Shown here one piece after another: positions 1-7,994 of a stretch of 64,000 nucleotides of DNA. The DNA is from CAYZJR01 sp964503045 (lineage in GTDB: Bacteria > Cyanobacteriota > Vampirovibrionia > Obscuribacterales > Obscuribacteraceae). The stretch's first letter is position 1. Each line of letters begins with the position of its first letter. The DNA is taken from contig CAZCZI010000036.1 in assembly GCA_964503045.1 (NCBI GenBank), forward strand, positions 5,293 to 69,292, read 5' to 3'. Below the pieces are notes generated by a model that saw nothing but the letters and a program-made list of their open reading frames with translations, was not told where the DNA came from and did not search any database. A program made the translations under genes and the position numbers.

Positions 1-322
1 GACAATTAGTAATCGCACTCCGTAGGCATGGTTAGCCTTATGGCTGGCTTGTGCCGGGCGTGAAAGCGCATGTTGCCTTATCTCGACATGCTGTGTGACA
101 GCGCCCTCAAACGGTGCAAATTCGGCGACGATTGAAGTCGCCCGGCGGAGATTGCGCTTTTTCGCTTCGGCGCGCTGACGGATATTCAGCGCGCTGACAT
201 ATCCGGCGCGCTGACACATGCGCGATGGTAGTCAATTGCTTTTAGGTCGGCGACCAGGGTTTGCGGACAGGCGGTACCGCGCTTTCGCAGTTTGTTCAGA
301 TGAGACCCATGGAAAAAACAAA
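1..322. other. Intergenic start of window, no gene supported
   Basis: I see no convincing coding region here. A plus-strand frame from 218 runs antisense into the membrane-protein gene and has no family character. The stretch contains a short triple repeat (listed separately). A gene entering from the left would have ended before base 1. Confidence 0.5.
170..215. repeat. Three copies of GCGCGCTGAC
   Basis: GCGCGCTGAC occurs exactly at 170-179, 189-198 and 206-215. The spacers contain GGATAT and ATATCC, which are complementary and flank the middle copy. It could be a regulator-binding array or a local slippage product; nothing here decides between them. Confidence 0.6.
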
Positions 323-766
323 CTAGAGCATGCCGTCGGCCCAATCACCGATCACCGGAAGTTTTGTCATTTCGCCCTTGTTTACAGAAAGCATCATCCG
401 GACGCTCTTGTACATATAGCCGCCTGTAAACATCAGGTTGACCATGGCTGCCATTATTGGATTGATCATCGCGACAACGAAGACCACAATGATACTTGCA
501 AACATGGCCCCGATAAAGAAGAGGGCTTGCCACGCATGGAATCTCACGAACTTGTTGCTTATCGGTTCGGTGGCTAGCGTAGCTATGGAGGAAACGACTG
601 ACACGAACGGTAAATAGCACATGATAGCCATCATTCGAAAGGATACTTTCAAGAGTTGCGTTGTGCCATCAACCACGATTGGCTGGTTTTCGAACGAGTC
701 GGAGGCCGGTTTGGGTGGTTGTGACTCGGTCAACGCGCTATCCCCTTTGCCAAACGAAGTTTCCAC
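323..766 (-). CDS. Small DUF4870/Tic20-like membrane protein
   Basis: Predicted integral membrane protein of about 147 residues. A polar, Pro/Gln-rich N-terminus is followed by a hydrophobic segment (FRMMAIMCYLPFVSVV), the signature FVRFHAWQALFF, a second long hydrophobic stretch and a short polar tail. The pattern of a helix, then an R-H-x-x-Q-A motif, then further helices resembles the DUF4870/Tic20-like family, whose function is not established. An in-frame TTG at 796 would add ten residues, but GTG at 766 has a GGGAG eight bases upstream and is the better start. The gene stands alone, with the metalloprotease gene upstream on the same strand. Confidence 0.7.
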   Translation of the reverse strand: METSFGKGDSALTESQPPKPASDSFENQPIVVDGTTQLLKVSFRMMAIMCYLPFVSVVSSIATLATEPISNKFVRFHAWQALFFIGAMFASIIVVFVVAMINPIMAAMVNLMFTGGYMYKSVRMMLSVNKGEMTKLPVIGDWADGML

Positions 767-927
767 TGAAGTATCTCCCAATTGTAGACTATCCAACTTT
801 GGTGAGACGTCTTAGTTCGGTGCATGTTCCTATCGGGTGCAAAGGTGTAACCCATTGTCTCCGGAACAATCTGTCACCTATGTGTCAGGCCGCTCAATCG
901 CGATCTGGTTTTGAAACCTGTCCAAAC

Positions 928-3630
928 CTATTTGGCGCGATGCGATACTTTGGTTTTTATCGGATACAAAATGCGAATTGACTCTTTGTCTTTCTCGGTC
1001 AAATCAGGTGCCATCGATTTCCAATACATAACGTCGGGACCATGTGGAGAGTGCTGCAGCCCAAAGGCGTGTCCAGCCTCATGCATGTTGAGCCCGCAGA
1101 GATCCTTTTGGTCGTACGGCGCCATGCCTTCTCCGTTGTAGCTTTTGCAAAACATTAAGATGCGCACCTGATCGAGAATTTTTGTGCGATGGTTGCCGCG
1201 AAACTTGTAAAACGAGATCGTCCGCCCGCCTGAGCCTGGTGGAATCTCGCGGTATTCCTCGACGCGTTTGACGATGACGTCTGCATCTTCATGGTTTTCG
1301 ACGAACCTGCATCGCAAGTAGCTGTCTGGAATGTTCGCCCACACGTCAAATCCATGCTTAAAGCAGCTCACAAAGCGGGGTCCGAAGCCTGATTCTTTGC
1401 TTTGGTCGATGAAAATCTTAATCGGCATGCGCGACTTTTCCCAGTGAGAGGCCGGCAGCGCATCGACGTAGTCTTTGCGGCTTGGCGGACACGTGCGTTT
1501 CATCTGAAGCTGCTCTTTCATGTCATACTCCATGAAGGCGATCCAGTCGAGCCAACCTTTATCGTCTGAGCCCTGGTTTATCGCCTCGCGATAGTACTTT
1601 GCCGCTTGCTTGAAGTCCTTGGAGGCCGGTTCGCTCTTGTTATTCAAGTCTTGAACCAGCGCGCGGTAGTAATACCAATCACCTTTGATCTTTGGAATCA
1701 CATCCGGATATTTTGCAATCATCAAGCTGTACTGATCTCTTGCGCCATCGAAGTCTCGCGATGCTTGCAATTGCCAGGCTAGCCCCCAGATGTCGTTCCA
1801 CAAACCGCTGTATTGCTCTGCGTCAGCCTTCTTGACGGCGATGACTCGTCGAATCACCTTGATGGCATCTGCAGATCTCTTCTGTTCTCCCAATACATCA
1901 ACCCATTGCTGAAGGAGGTCGGCAAGCCGCTTTTGCCCAGTCAGCTCGTTAGGTTTGAGGGCATCGACAGTCTGTTTGAGAAACTCGTCGACGTCTTTAT
2001 CGACAAGTTCACTGTCAGTTATCTTGGTGTTGGTGGCTGGTGATTTGGCCCTTCCTGCATTTGCGCAGGCTCTAGCAATCGCCGACTTGGCGACGAGTTC
2101 GGCATCTCGATACTGCTTACTTTCTCGGTAAGCACGTGCCAAATGCTGGGCTGCCGAGAAGGCGGAATCGGAAACAGGATTCAGGGTCATGCGCAAGGCG
2201 AGCGCGCGTTGCAGTGGTGCAATTGCCAGGTGCCATTGCCTTTTTTCTATGTATGAGTCGCCGATGTTGTACCAGCAATCGGCAAGCTTTTCAGTTTGAA
2301 ACCCGCATGCCCACAAGACCGCGATTGCACTCAAGTCCTGGCTTATAGCGAGGTCGAAGCAATCGCGGTTTCTGCTGATTTTTGCCAGTTGTGCCAACTC
2401 CTCGCCTGTTTCAATCAAGGCGGCGCGAGTCTTTGTGTCGGTTTTCAACCCCAGAGCAGATTTTGCATCTGTCGTTATTGGGAAACTGGAGGAGTCTATT
2501 TGACAAATATTTGATGGCAAAAGCGGTGGCAGATTGTTTGGAACATTCAAGTTGTTTATTTGAAGAAGACCGATAGCTCGTGATTCCAGGGCGGCTTGCA
2601 GTTGCATCGAAATCGTGTCGACCAGGCGCTTTTCCAACTCACTTTTGCCGATGCTGTACGATGCGTGGCGCATCGCGTCCATCGCCTCTTTGAGCTTTGA
2701 ATTGCCCAGGTGATTGCGGCTCTCTTCCAAAAGCGCAAGCAGAATATAGAAGTCGCTTCCACCACCTGCTACCTGCATTTTTGAAACCGCCTCGCTGAGC
2801 AGTTTTGATGCTTCATCGGGACGCCCGCTTTCGTTCATCAAAATACCTTCCGCCAGAAGAGAAAAACTTTCAATTGTCGGAAGTTTCCATCTTTTCTTTT
2901 CGGCAAGGGCAAGACGCACCGAGTCGGAGAGGGGCTTTGCACCTGGCTTTGGCTCTTGTTGCGAGCCGGAGGTCGGCTCGGGCTTGGCTGGTTTCAGCGA
3001 CTTGATCACCACATTTACCTTTGCAAGCGTCGACGACGCCTGCTCCAATTGCCCCAACTTGGCTTCATCGAGGGCTTGTATAAGCAGAAATCTTGCTTTC
3101 CAATCACTCTTGGATGGGTCCGGCAGTTTTGACAGTTCCACCAATAAATTGCAAATTCTTTTGCTGTCCGCAAAGTGATGGTTGAGGCAGTCGCCGAGCG
3201 CCTCATCATATGCAGTTTTGACGATGTCTTGTGTCTGGGCTTTTGTGCGCAGCAGCCTCAAAGTCGACAGAAAACAGCTTTGGGCTTCGTGGCGCCGACC
3301 GAGTTTGTCGAGCGCTTCGCACTTCAACAACATTGCCGTGACCAACCGCTGCCCGGTTTTGTGCTGCACTTTTGACAGTTGGGCGATCGCTTCTTCGGTT
3401 AGGGGCAGGCTGTCTTTGTACTCGCCGCGTTCGCTGTGAAATCTCGCAAGATTTATCGTGGCGTCAATTTCAGAGAGTTGATCTGAGCGACCAAAAGAGG
3501 AATCGTTGTCTTCCCATGTGATTGGTTGAAGCAATTCATTGTGCCAGCCGGCGAATGACGCACCGTGGCTGCCGATGATGAGTCCCATCGCTGCGGTTAA
3601 GCAAGCAAAAGTTCTCCGCCGCGACTTCAA
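928..3630 (-). CDS. Exported TPR protein with C-terminal matrixin-type metalloprotease domain
   Basis: This 900-residue protein starts with a basic N-terminus and hydrophobic segment (signal peptide, cleavage near ASFAG). A long helical region with TPR-like units follows (for example ADCWYNIGDSYIEKRQWHLA). The C-terminal ~170 residues hold a zinc-protease motif, HEAGHAFGLQH at about 850-860, followed by a DVMYW Met-turn. HExxHxxGxxH plus Met-turn is the metzincin/matrixin hallmark. The start is TTG at 3630, only one base after the response-regulator stop, with AAGGA inside that upstream gene, so translation is probably coupled. It is likely an envelope or secreted peptidase; the substrate is unknown. 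Confidence 0.85.
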   Translation of the reverse strand: MKSRRRTFACLTAAMGLIIGSHGASFAGWHNELLQPITWEDNDSSFGRSDQLSEIDATINLARFHSERGEYKDSLPLTEEAIAQLSKVQHKTGQRLVTAMLLKCEALDKLGRRHEAQSCFLSTLRLLRTKAQTQDIVKTAYDEALGDCLNHHFADSKRICNLLVELSKLPDPSKSDWKARFLLIQALDEAKLGQLEQASSTLAKVNVVIKSLKPAKPEPTSGSQQEPKPGAKPLSDSVRLALAEKKRWKLPTIESFSLLAEGILMNESGRPDEASKLLSEAVSKMQVAGGGSDFYILLALLEESRNHLGNSKLKEAMDAMRHASYSIGKSELEKRLVDTISMQLQAALESRAIGLLQINNLNVPNNLPPLLPSNICQIDSSSFPITTDAKSALGLKTDTKTRAALIETGEELAQLAKISRNRDCFDLAISQDLSAIAVLWACGFQTEKLADCWYNIGDSYIEKRQWHLAIAPLQRALALRMTLNPVSDSAFSAAQHLARAYRESKQYRDAELVAKSAIARACANAGRAKSPATNTKITDSELVDKDVDEFLKQTVDALKPNELTGQKRLADLLQQWVDVLGEQKRSADAIKVIRRVIAVKKADAEQYSGLWNDIWGLAWQLQASRDFDGARDQYSLMIAKYPDVIPKIKGDWYYYRALVQDLNNKSEPASKDFKQAAKYYREAINQGSDDKGWLDWIAFMEYDMKEQLQMKRTCPPSRKDYVDALPASHWEKSRMPIKIFIDQSKESGFGPRFVSCFKHGFDVWANIPDSYLRCRFVENHEDADVIVKRVEEYREIPPGSGGRTISFYKFRGNHRTKILDQVRILMFCKSYNGEGMAPYDQKDLCGLNMHEAGHAFGLQHSPHGPDVMYWKSMAPDLTEKDKESIRILYPIKTKVSHRAK

Positions 3631-3631
3631 A

Positions 3632-4294
3632 TTACAGAAGTCCTTCTCGCATGGCTTTCACGGCAGCTTGCGTTCGGTCGGACACCGAGAGCTTCTCCAT
3701 GATGTGGCGCATGTGAGTTTTAACTGTTTCGACACCCAAAATCAATCGATCGGCAATCTGTTGATTGGTCAAACCTTCTACAACCAGTTTGAGAACATCC
3801 AATTCTCTTGCCGTCAGTTTGACTTTGTTTGCAGGGGGTTTGGTGCTGCCTTCTTCGTCAGGCATGTCGCAAACTTTGAGAACGTGACCGGCGATTGATG
3901 GATCAAGCCATGCGCAACCGCTTGTCACCGATTGAATGGCGGTGATGAGCTGGTCGCGTGCAATGTTTTTCACGCAGTACCCGTCTGCTCCGGCTGCCAG
4001 CGCTGCAAAAATGTTCTTCTCATTGTCGAAAGAAGTAAACATGATGACGTTGATGTCCGAGTTGCGCTTTTTGACTTCCCGGGTGGCTTCGACGCCGTCA
4101 ATTCCAGGAAGCCCAATGTCCATAAGAATGACATCCGGATTTAATTTTGATGCCAAGTCGACGGCCGTGTTGCCATCTGCGGCCTCTCCTACAACCTCTA
4201 CCGAAGGGAGTTCTTTGAGCATCGATTTGAGACCGAATCGCATGATTTCGTGGTCTTCGACGATCAACACTCTTATTGAATTACCGGCGGTCAT
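3632..4294 (-). CDS. NarL/FixJ-type response regulator (REC + LuxR HTH)
   Basis: A 220-residue two-component response regulator. The receiver domain has the acidic pair E13-D14, phospho-acceptor D59 (in VILMDIGLPG), T87 and K109. The C-terminal LuxR/GerE helix-turn-helix begins at LTARELDVLKLVVEG and includes NQQIADRL and VKTHMRHIMEKL. All conserved phosphorylation residues are present, so it should be an active phospho-dependent DNA-binding regulator. No cognate histidine kinase is nearby. It directly precedes the TPR-matrixin gene on the same transcript, which suggests that it and the protease belong to one response. Confidence 0.93.
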   Translation of the reverse strand: MTAGNSIRVLIVEDHEIMRFGLKSMLKELPSVEVVGEAADGNTAVDLASKLNPDVILMDIGLPGIDGVEATREVKKRNSDINVIMFTSFDNEKNIFAALAAGADGYCVKNIARDQLITAIQSVTSGCAWLDPSIAGHVLKVCDMPDEEGSTKPPANKVKLTARELDVLKLVVEGLTNQQIADRLILGVETVKTHMRHIMEKLSVSDRTQAAVKAMREGLL

Positions 4295-4364
4295 AGCACC
4301 CCCAACTCCACACCTACCAAACGGATGGAATCATTATAGGGAGTTATATGGATTTTGGCAGCGC

Positions 4365-4392
4365 AAGAAGAGAAGCAACCGCTTCTCTTCTT
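4365..4392 (-). terminator. Perfect 12-bp stem hairpin, probable terminator
   Basis: AAGAAGAGAAGC at 4365-4376 pairs perfectly with GCTTCTCTTCTT at 4381-4392 around a four-base loop. It lies just past the 3' end of the 4413-4991 minus-strand gene and before the response regulator. On the minus strand the 3' arm is T-rich, in keeping with a Rho-independent terminator, although no separate T-run follows. Confidence 0.6.
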
Positions 4393-4412
4393 GACGTCTT
4401 CGATCGGCTACA

Positions 4413-4991
4413 TTAGAAAGTGCATTTGTCCAGTTTTGCGTTGACTACTCCTATCGGCGGAAACAGCATGAACTCGGTGGTTGCCTTAAGCGGCTTGTTT
4501 TTGAAGTAGTTGTATACGTCTGTGGGAACGGACAAGATTTCGTTCATGACGTCTTCAGCGGTTTGGGGCGCCTTGCACTTTGGCTTTCCGTCTATAACCA
4601 TGTCGATTGCGCGCATCGACTGTTTCACACTTTCTTTTACTACTTCGTTGGCTACCTCGAGCGGCAAGCAGGCTATCGGTGCGGCCGCGCAGAACCCCGC
4701 CACAACTACGTCTGAGACGTCGAGCGCGGAAACTTTCGGAGGCTGGGCTTTTTCCTTTGCCTTTTCTTCCGGAGACTGAGACTTATCCTTCTCCTTTTCT
4801 GCTGGTGGTTTTGATTGTGCTCTTTGGGCTGCGTCTACGGCTCCTTTCATTGCGCCTGTGACAGCAGCTTGACCAATACCGACGAGTGGGGGCAAAAGTA
4901 GAGCTTCGGCTATTTCAACCCAACCATTTTCTTGTGGTTGGTTGTTGGAAGAAGTCGATCTTTTCTCTGTAGTGTCTGGTTTGTCAGGCAT
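4413..4991 (-). CDS. Hypothetical protein with Lys/Glu/Pro-rich centre
   Basis: A 192-residue protein I do not recognise. The N-terminus is polar and disordered-looking, then comes a small apolar stretch (ALLLPPLVGIGQAAVTGAM), a charged Lys/Glu/Pro/Gln segment, and a second apolar region (SDVVVAGFCAAAPIACLPLEVANEVV). No signal peptide is evident. The ATG at 4991 has a strong GAGAGGA nine bases upstream, which supports a real gene. The glycine/alanine-rich apolar segments resemble those at the C-terminus of the HtrA-like protein at 18.6 kb, but I would not claim homology. Confidence 0.7.
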   Translation of the reverse strand: MPDKPDTTEKRSTSSNNQPQENGWVEIAEALLLPPLVGIGQAAVTGAMKGAVDAAQRAQSKPPAEKEKDKSQSPEEKAKEKAQPPKVSALDVSDVVVAGFCAAAPIACLPLEVANEVVKESVKQSMRAIDMVIDGKPKCKAPQTAEDVMNEILSVPTDVYNYFKNKPLKATTEFMLFPPIGVVNAKLDKCTF

Positions 4992-5458
4992 TATGTAATC
5001 CTCTCTTAGAAACTGCTTCAGCCATTTTCGATTGGTGTTGACTCAACCGCTCGTGACTGCATCTATACGCCCCGCAAAATTTTTGGACACACCAATTGCG
5101 GTATCATTTTCTGTTGAGGAGGTATACTCAAAAGCCTGTTTCTGAGCCAGAAACAGGTGATGACGATGTATTATCGGTTAAGAGTGTTTGCTCTTGTTGC
5201 CGGGCACTATATATGGTGCCATTTCTCTGCATGCAAACGACAATCCCGTGCTGACTGAGCGCGTAGTTTGCTTGCGGTTTCGTTTGTAAGTATGCAGTTT
5301 GCCCGTGACAAATTAGGGTCGGCACGCTGGTTAACAAGGGGGAGAGATCTTATAGTGATCCTCTTGAATGTAGAAGCGCATCAGTTTAGGCTTTACGGTG
5401 GTTCCGCCTAAATGCGTCTGGCGGCTGTGGCGTCTCGTTGGATCGCCAGGAGGAGAAT
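4992..5458. other. Intergenic region with strong hairpin (5135-5157)
   Basis: No gene is supported. CCTGTTTCTG at 5135-5144 pairs perfectly with CAGAAACAGG at 5148-5157 around a three-base loop, and a small TTGAG/CTCAA inverted repeat (5114-5131) precedes it. Read on the minus strand the large hairpin is followed by CTTTTGAG, so it could be a minus-strand terminator. It could equally be a structured leader of the kinase operon. The kinase promoter must lie in this stretch, but I see no clear -35/-10 pair. Confidence 0.5.
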
Positions 5459-6322
5459 GTGCGGGCAACACTGACAGGGCAAGTCCTCATGAATCGTTAT
5501 GAGGTCCAAGAAGAGATTGGTCGCGGCGCCCTCGGCATCGTCTACAAGGGGTGGCATCGTCAAATCGATAAGCCGATTGCCATAAAGGTGCTTTTTCAGG
5601 AGACCGGGCAAAATGAGACCGGCTTTTTGCGTTTTCAGCGCGAGGCTGAGTCGGCAAGCAAAATTAGCCATCACAACGTCATCACCATTTTTGACTTTGG
5701 GCTTTCTGAGGACAAGTTTCCCTTCCTGGTCATGGACTACATAAAGGGACGCAATTTAAGAGATGAGATTAAACGCGAGGGCGGTCTCGATGTAGAGCGC
5801 GCCGTGCCCATCTTCTTGCAGATTTGCGACGGTATGCAGCATGCGCACAGAAAAGAGATACTCCATCGGGACTTGAAGCCGGACAACATAGTACTGACTG
5901 ACTTTGGCGGCAATCCTGATTTCGTCAAGATTGTCGATTTCGGCATCGCCAAAATGATGGATGAGCAGCGTTTGTCCAAGCGCAAGTTGACCATGGAAGG
6001 GCAAGTGGTGGGTACCCCCGCCTACATGAGCCCCGAGCAAATCATGGGTCGCCCGCTTGATCCTAGAAGCGACGTATACACCATGGGAGTGCTTATGTTT
6101 AACGCGCTCACAGGCGTTTTGCCTATCTTGGGCGGTAACTCCACCGAGACCATGACCAAGCACGTCACCAACGATCCGCTCGATTTTGCGCGGGCGACGA
6201 AGCGCATGGTTCCCTTGCCGTTGCAGGCGGTGATTTTGACCGCGCTGAGCAAGTTTCCTGAAAATCGACAACAATCAATGGATGACCTGGCGCAAGACCT
6301 CCGCAGGTCCACTGGATTTTAA
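5459..6322 (+). CDS. Serine/threonine protein kinase (PknB-like catalytic domain)
   Basis: A 287-residue Hanks-type kinase consisting almost solely of the catalytic domain. Visible motifs in order: glycine loop IGRGALGIVYKG, lysine in IAIKVLF, HRDLKPDN catalytic loop, VDFGIAKM metal-binding loop, and GTPAYMSPEQ activation segment. All catalytic residues are intact and there is no transmembrane segment, so it should be an active cytosolic kinase. The GTG at 5459 has AGGAGG five bases upstream and is preferred over a TTG at 5438; an ATG at 5489 is also in frame. It heads a four-gene plus-strand operon; the next gene starts three bases after its stop. Confidence 0.93.
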   Translation: MRATLTGQVLMNRYEVQEEIGRGALGIVYKGWHRQIDKPIAIKVLFQETGQNETGFLRFQREAESASKISHHNVITIFDFGLSEDKFPFLVMDYIKGRNLRDEIKREGGLDVERAVPIFLQICDGMQHAHRKEILHRDLKPDNIVLTDFGGNPDFVKIVDFGIAKMMDEQRLSKRKLTMEGQVVGTPAYMSPEQIMGRPLDPRSDVYTMGVLMFNALTGVLPILGGNSTETMTKHVTNDPLDFARATKRMVPLPLQAVILTALSKFPENRQQSMDDLAQDLRRSTGF

Positions 6323-6325
6323 AGC

Positions 6326-7474
6326 GTGAACAAGAACTTCCTACTGATTTTAGCCATTGTCGTGATGGTCACGGTTCCATTTGTGGCGACCGACAGCGCC
6401 CACGTGGGCCCAGGCGGCATTCGCGTTTATCGTGATTTGTTTTATGTTCCTGGCAGTTTCAACAATAGGCAATCGCTGGATCTGTATTTGCCTGCCAATC
6501 GCAACGAAAAGCTGCCCTTAATCATTTGGATTCACGGCGGCGCTTGGATGGGTGGAAGCAAGGACGATCCGCCGATGCACGAGTTTGTCGATAACGGATA
6601 TGCTTTTGCCAGCATCAACTATCGCCTGACAAATGAAGCGCACTTCCCCGAAATCTTTTACGATTGCAAGGCCGCGATTCGTTATTTAAGGGCTCATGCA
6701 AAGGACTACAACCTGGATCCTGAACGATTTGGCGTGTGGGGCTATTCTGCCGGTGCGGTTATTGCCGCTTTGTTGGGAACCACCGGTGATACCAGAGATC
6801 TAGAAGGCAATGAGGGTAATGCGGAACAGTCGAGTGCGTTGCAGGCAATTGTGTGTTGGGCTGGCGCAGGCGATTTGACGAAGCTCAATGATGAAGTGAA
6901 GGCTTTGCGAGCGCAAGGCGTGAAGGCGAAGCTCGATATTGAAACACCGCAGGCGCCGCTTACTCTCTATTTGGGGGGCAAGCTGGAAGACAAAGTGGAA
7001 CTAGCAAAGCAAGCGAGTGCAAGCACATACATCACCAAAGACGACCCGCCATTTTTGGTGGTGCACGGCAAGAAGGATGATGTTGTGCCATTTGCATTGA
7101 GCGAATCGTTTGCGAAGAAGCTCAAGGAAGCAGGCGTCACGTCGAAATTTTCTGCTGTGCGGGGCTTGAAGCATTTCTTGTTTCATAAGAAGTATTTGGT
7201 CGAAGTCAAAGACTTTTTCGACTCTCAATTCATGAAGAAACAGAAGGTTGCTGGAGACGCGCAGAGTGTTTCGAATACTTCAAAGATCCGAAACAATCCT
7301 CAAGTAAACGGGGAGGGCAGTGAAGTCACTGACGATGTGAAGACGGAAAATGTGAAAGCAGAAGATTTGAAAGCAGAAGATATGAAAGAACCGGCTGAAG
7401 AACCCGACGAGGCTGAAGCGCACACTTTTGCAGGACCCACAAAGTCATCCAGTGGACCGAGCAAGGAACCATAG
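6326..7474 (+). CDS. Secreted alpha/beta-hydrolase esterase (BD-FAE/carboxylesterase type)
   Basis: A 382-residue alpha/beta hydrolase. Residues 1-25 form a signal peptide or membrane anchor. Oxyanion-hole motif HGGAW is at 70-74 and nucleophile elbow GYSAG has Ser141; acid and histidine candidates lie in KKDDVVPF and GLKHFLF. This matches the feruloyl-esterase-like/hormone-sensitive-lipase group that hydrolyses acyl or aryl esters; the substrate is not predictable. The last ~70 residues are acidic low complexity, including a 15-base DNA repeat (about 7336-7390) giving VKTENVKAEDLKAEDMKE. The start is GTG, three bases after the kinase stop. Confidence 0.87.
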   Translation: MNKNFLLILAIVVMVTVPFVATDSAHVGPGGIRVYRDLFYVPGSFNNRQSLDLYLPANRNEKLPLIIWIHGGAWMGGSKDDPPMHEFVDNGYAFASINYRLTNEAHFPEIFYDCKAAIRYLRAHAKDYNLDPERFGVWGYSAGAVIAALLGTTGDTRDLEGNEGNAEQSSALQAIVCWAGAGDLTKLNDEVKALRAQGVKAKLDIETPQAPLTLYLGGKLEDKVELAKQASASTYITKDDPPFLVVHGKKDDVVPFALSESFAKKLKEAGVTSKFSAVRGLKHFLFHKKYLVEVKDFFDSQFMKKQKVAGDAQSVSNTSKIRNNPQVNGEGSEVTDDVKTENVKAEDLKAEDMKEPAEEPDEAEAHTFAGPTKSSSGPSKEP

Positions 7475-7479
7475 CCGCG

Positions 7480-7977
7480 ATGTCCATTCCAGAACAAATC
7501 ACGCCTGGAAAACTTGGGGACTATCTGGAGATCATGTCGAAAGCGATATTCCAAGCCGGTTTAAGTTGGTCGCAGATCGACAAGAGTTGGAACGGGTTTC
7601 TCAAGGCATTCGAACAATTTGACCCGGTGAAAGTCGCCAAATATGATGAGTCAGACATCGAGCGCTTGATGAAAGACCCGGAAGTAGTGCATAGCAGAAA
7701 GAAGATCGTTGCGACAATCGCGAATGCACAAATGATTCTTGAACTCGATAAACAGCACAATGGTTTTGCAAATTATTTGCGTTCCAAATCTAATTATGAG
7801 GAACTGAGCAAAGATCTCCGCAAGAAATTCAAGTTTCTCGGAGAGTTGAGCGTGTATTACTTCCTCTTTAGAGTTAAGGAACCGGTGCCGGTTTTCGAGG
7901 AATGGATCCAAACGGTTGAGGGGCACCACCCACGAATGCGCGAGATGGTCGAGCACGCGCGAAAGAAATCGAAGTAG
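7480..7977 (+). CDS. Tag-like (3-methyladenine glycosylase I) family protein, probably non-catalytic
   Basis: A 165-residue protein clearly related to DNA-3-methyladenine glycosylase I. FQAGLSW, the FDPVKVAKY segment, the HSRKKIVATIANA helix-hairpin-helix region and LRKKFKFLGELSVYYF all align with E. coli Tag. However, the N-terminal Cys/His zinc ligands are missing, the C-terminal His/Cys ligands are missing, and the position of catalytic Glu38 appears to be Ala in my manual alignment. It may bind DNA without excising bases, or act by different residues. It sits five bases after the esterase gene in the kinase operon. Family certainty is good; enzymatic role is doubtful. Confidence 0.75.
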   Translation: MSIPEQITPGKLGDYLEIMSKAIFQAGLSWSQIDKSWNGFLKAFEQFDPVKVAKYDESDIERLMKDPEVVHSRKKIVATIANAQMILELDKQHNGFANYLRSKSNYEELSKDLRKKFKFLGELSVYYFLFRVKEPVPVFEEWIQTVEGHHPRMREMVEHARKKSK

Positions 7978-7994
7978 CGTTGAACAGTAGAAGT

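Noticed and set aside
218..577. Plus-strand frame of 119 codons
   Set aside because: Antisense to the DUF4870-like gene; no ribosome site or family character.
5128..5337. Minus-strand frame of 69 codons
   Set aside because: Its C-terminus is made by the hairpin at 5135-5157; no start signal and no recognisable domain.
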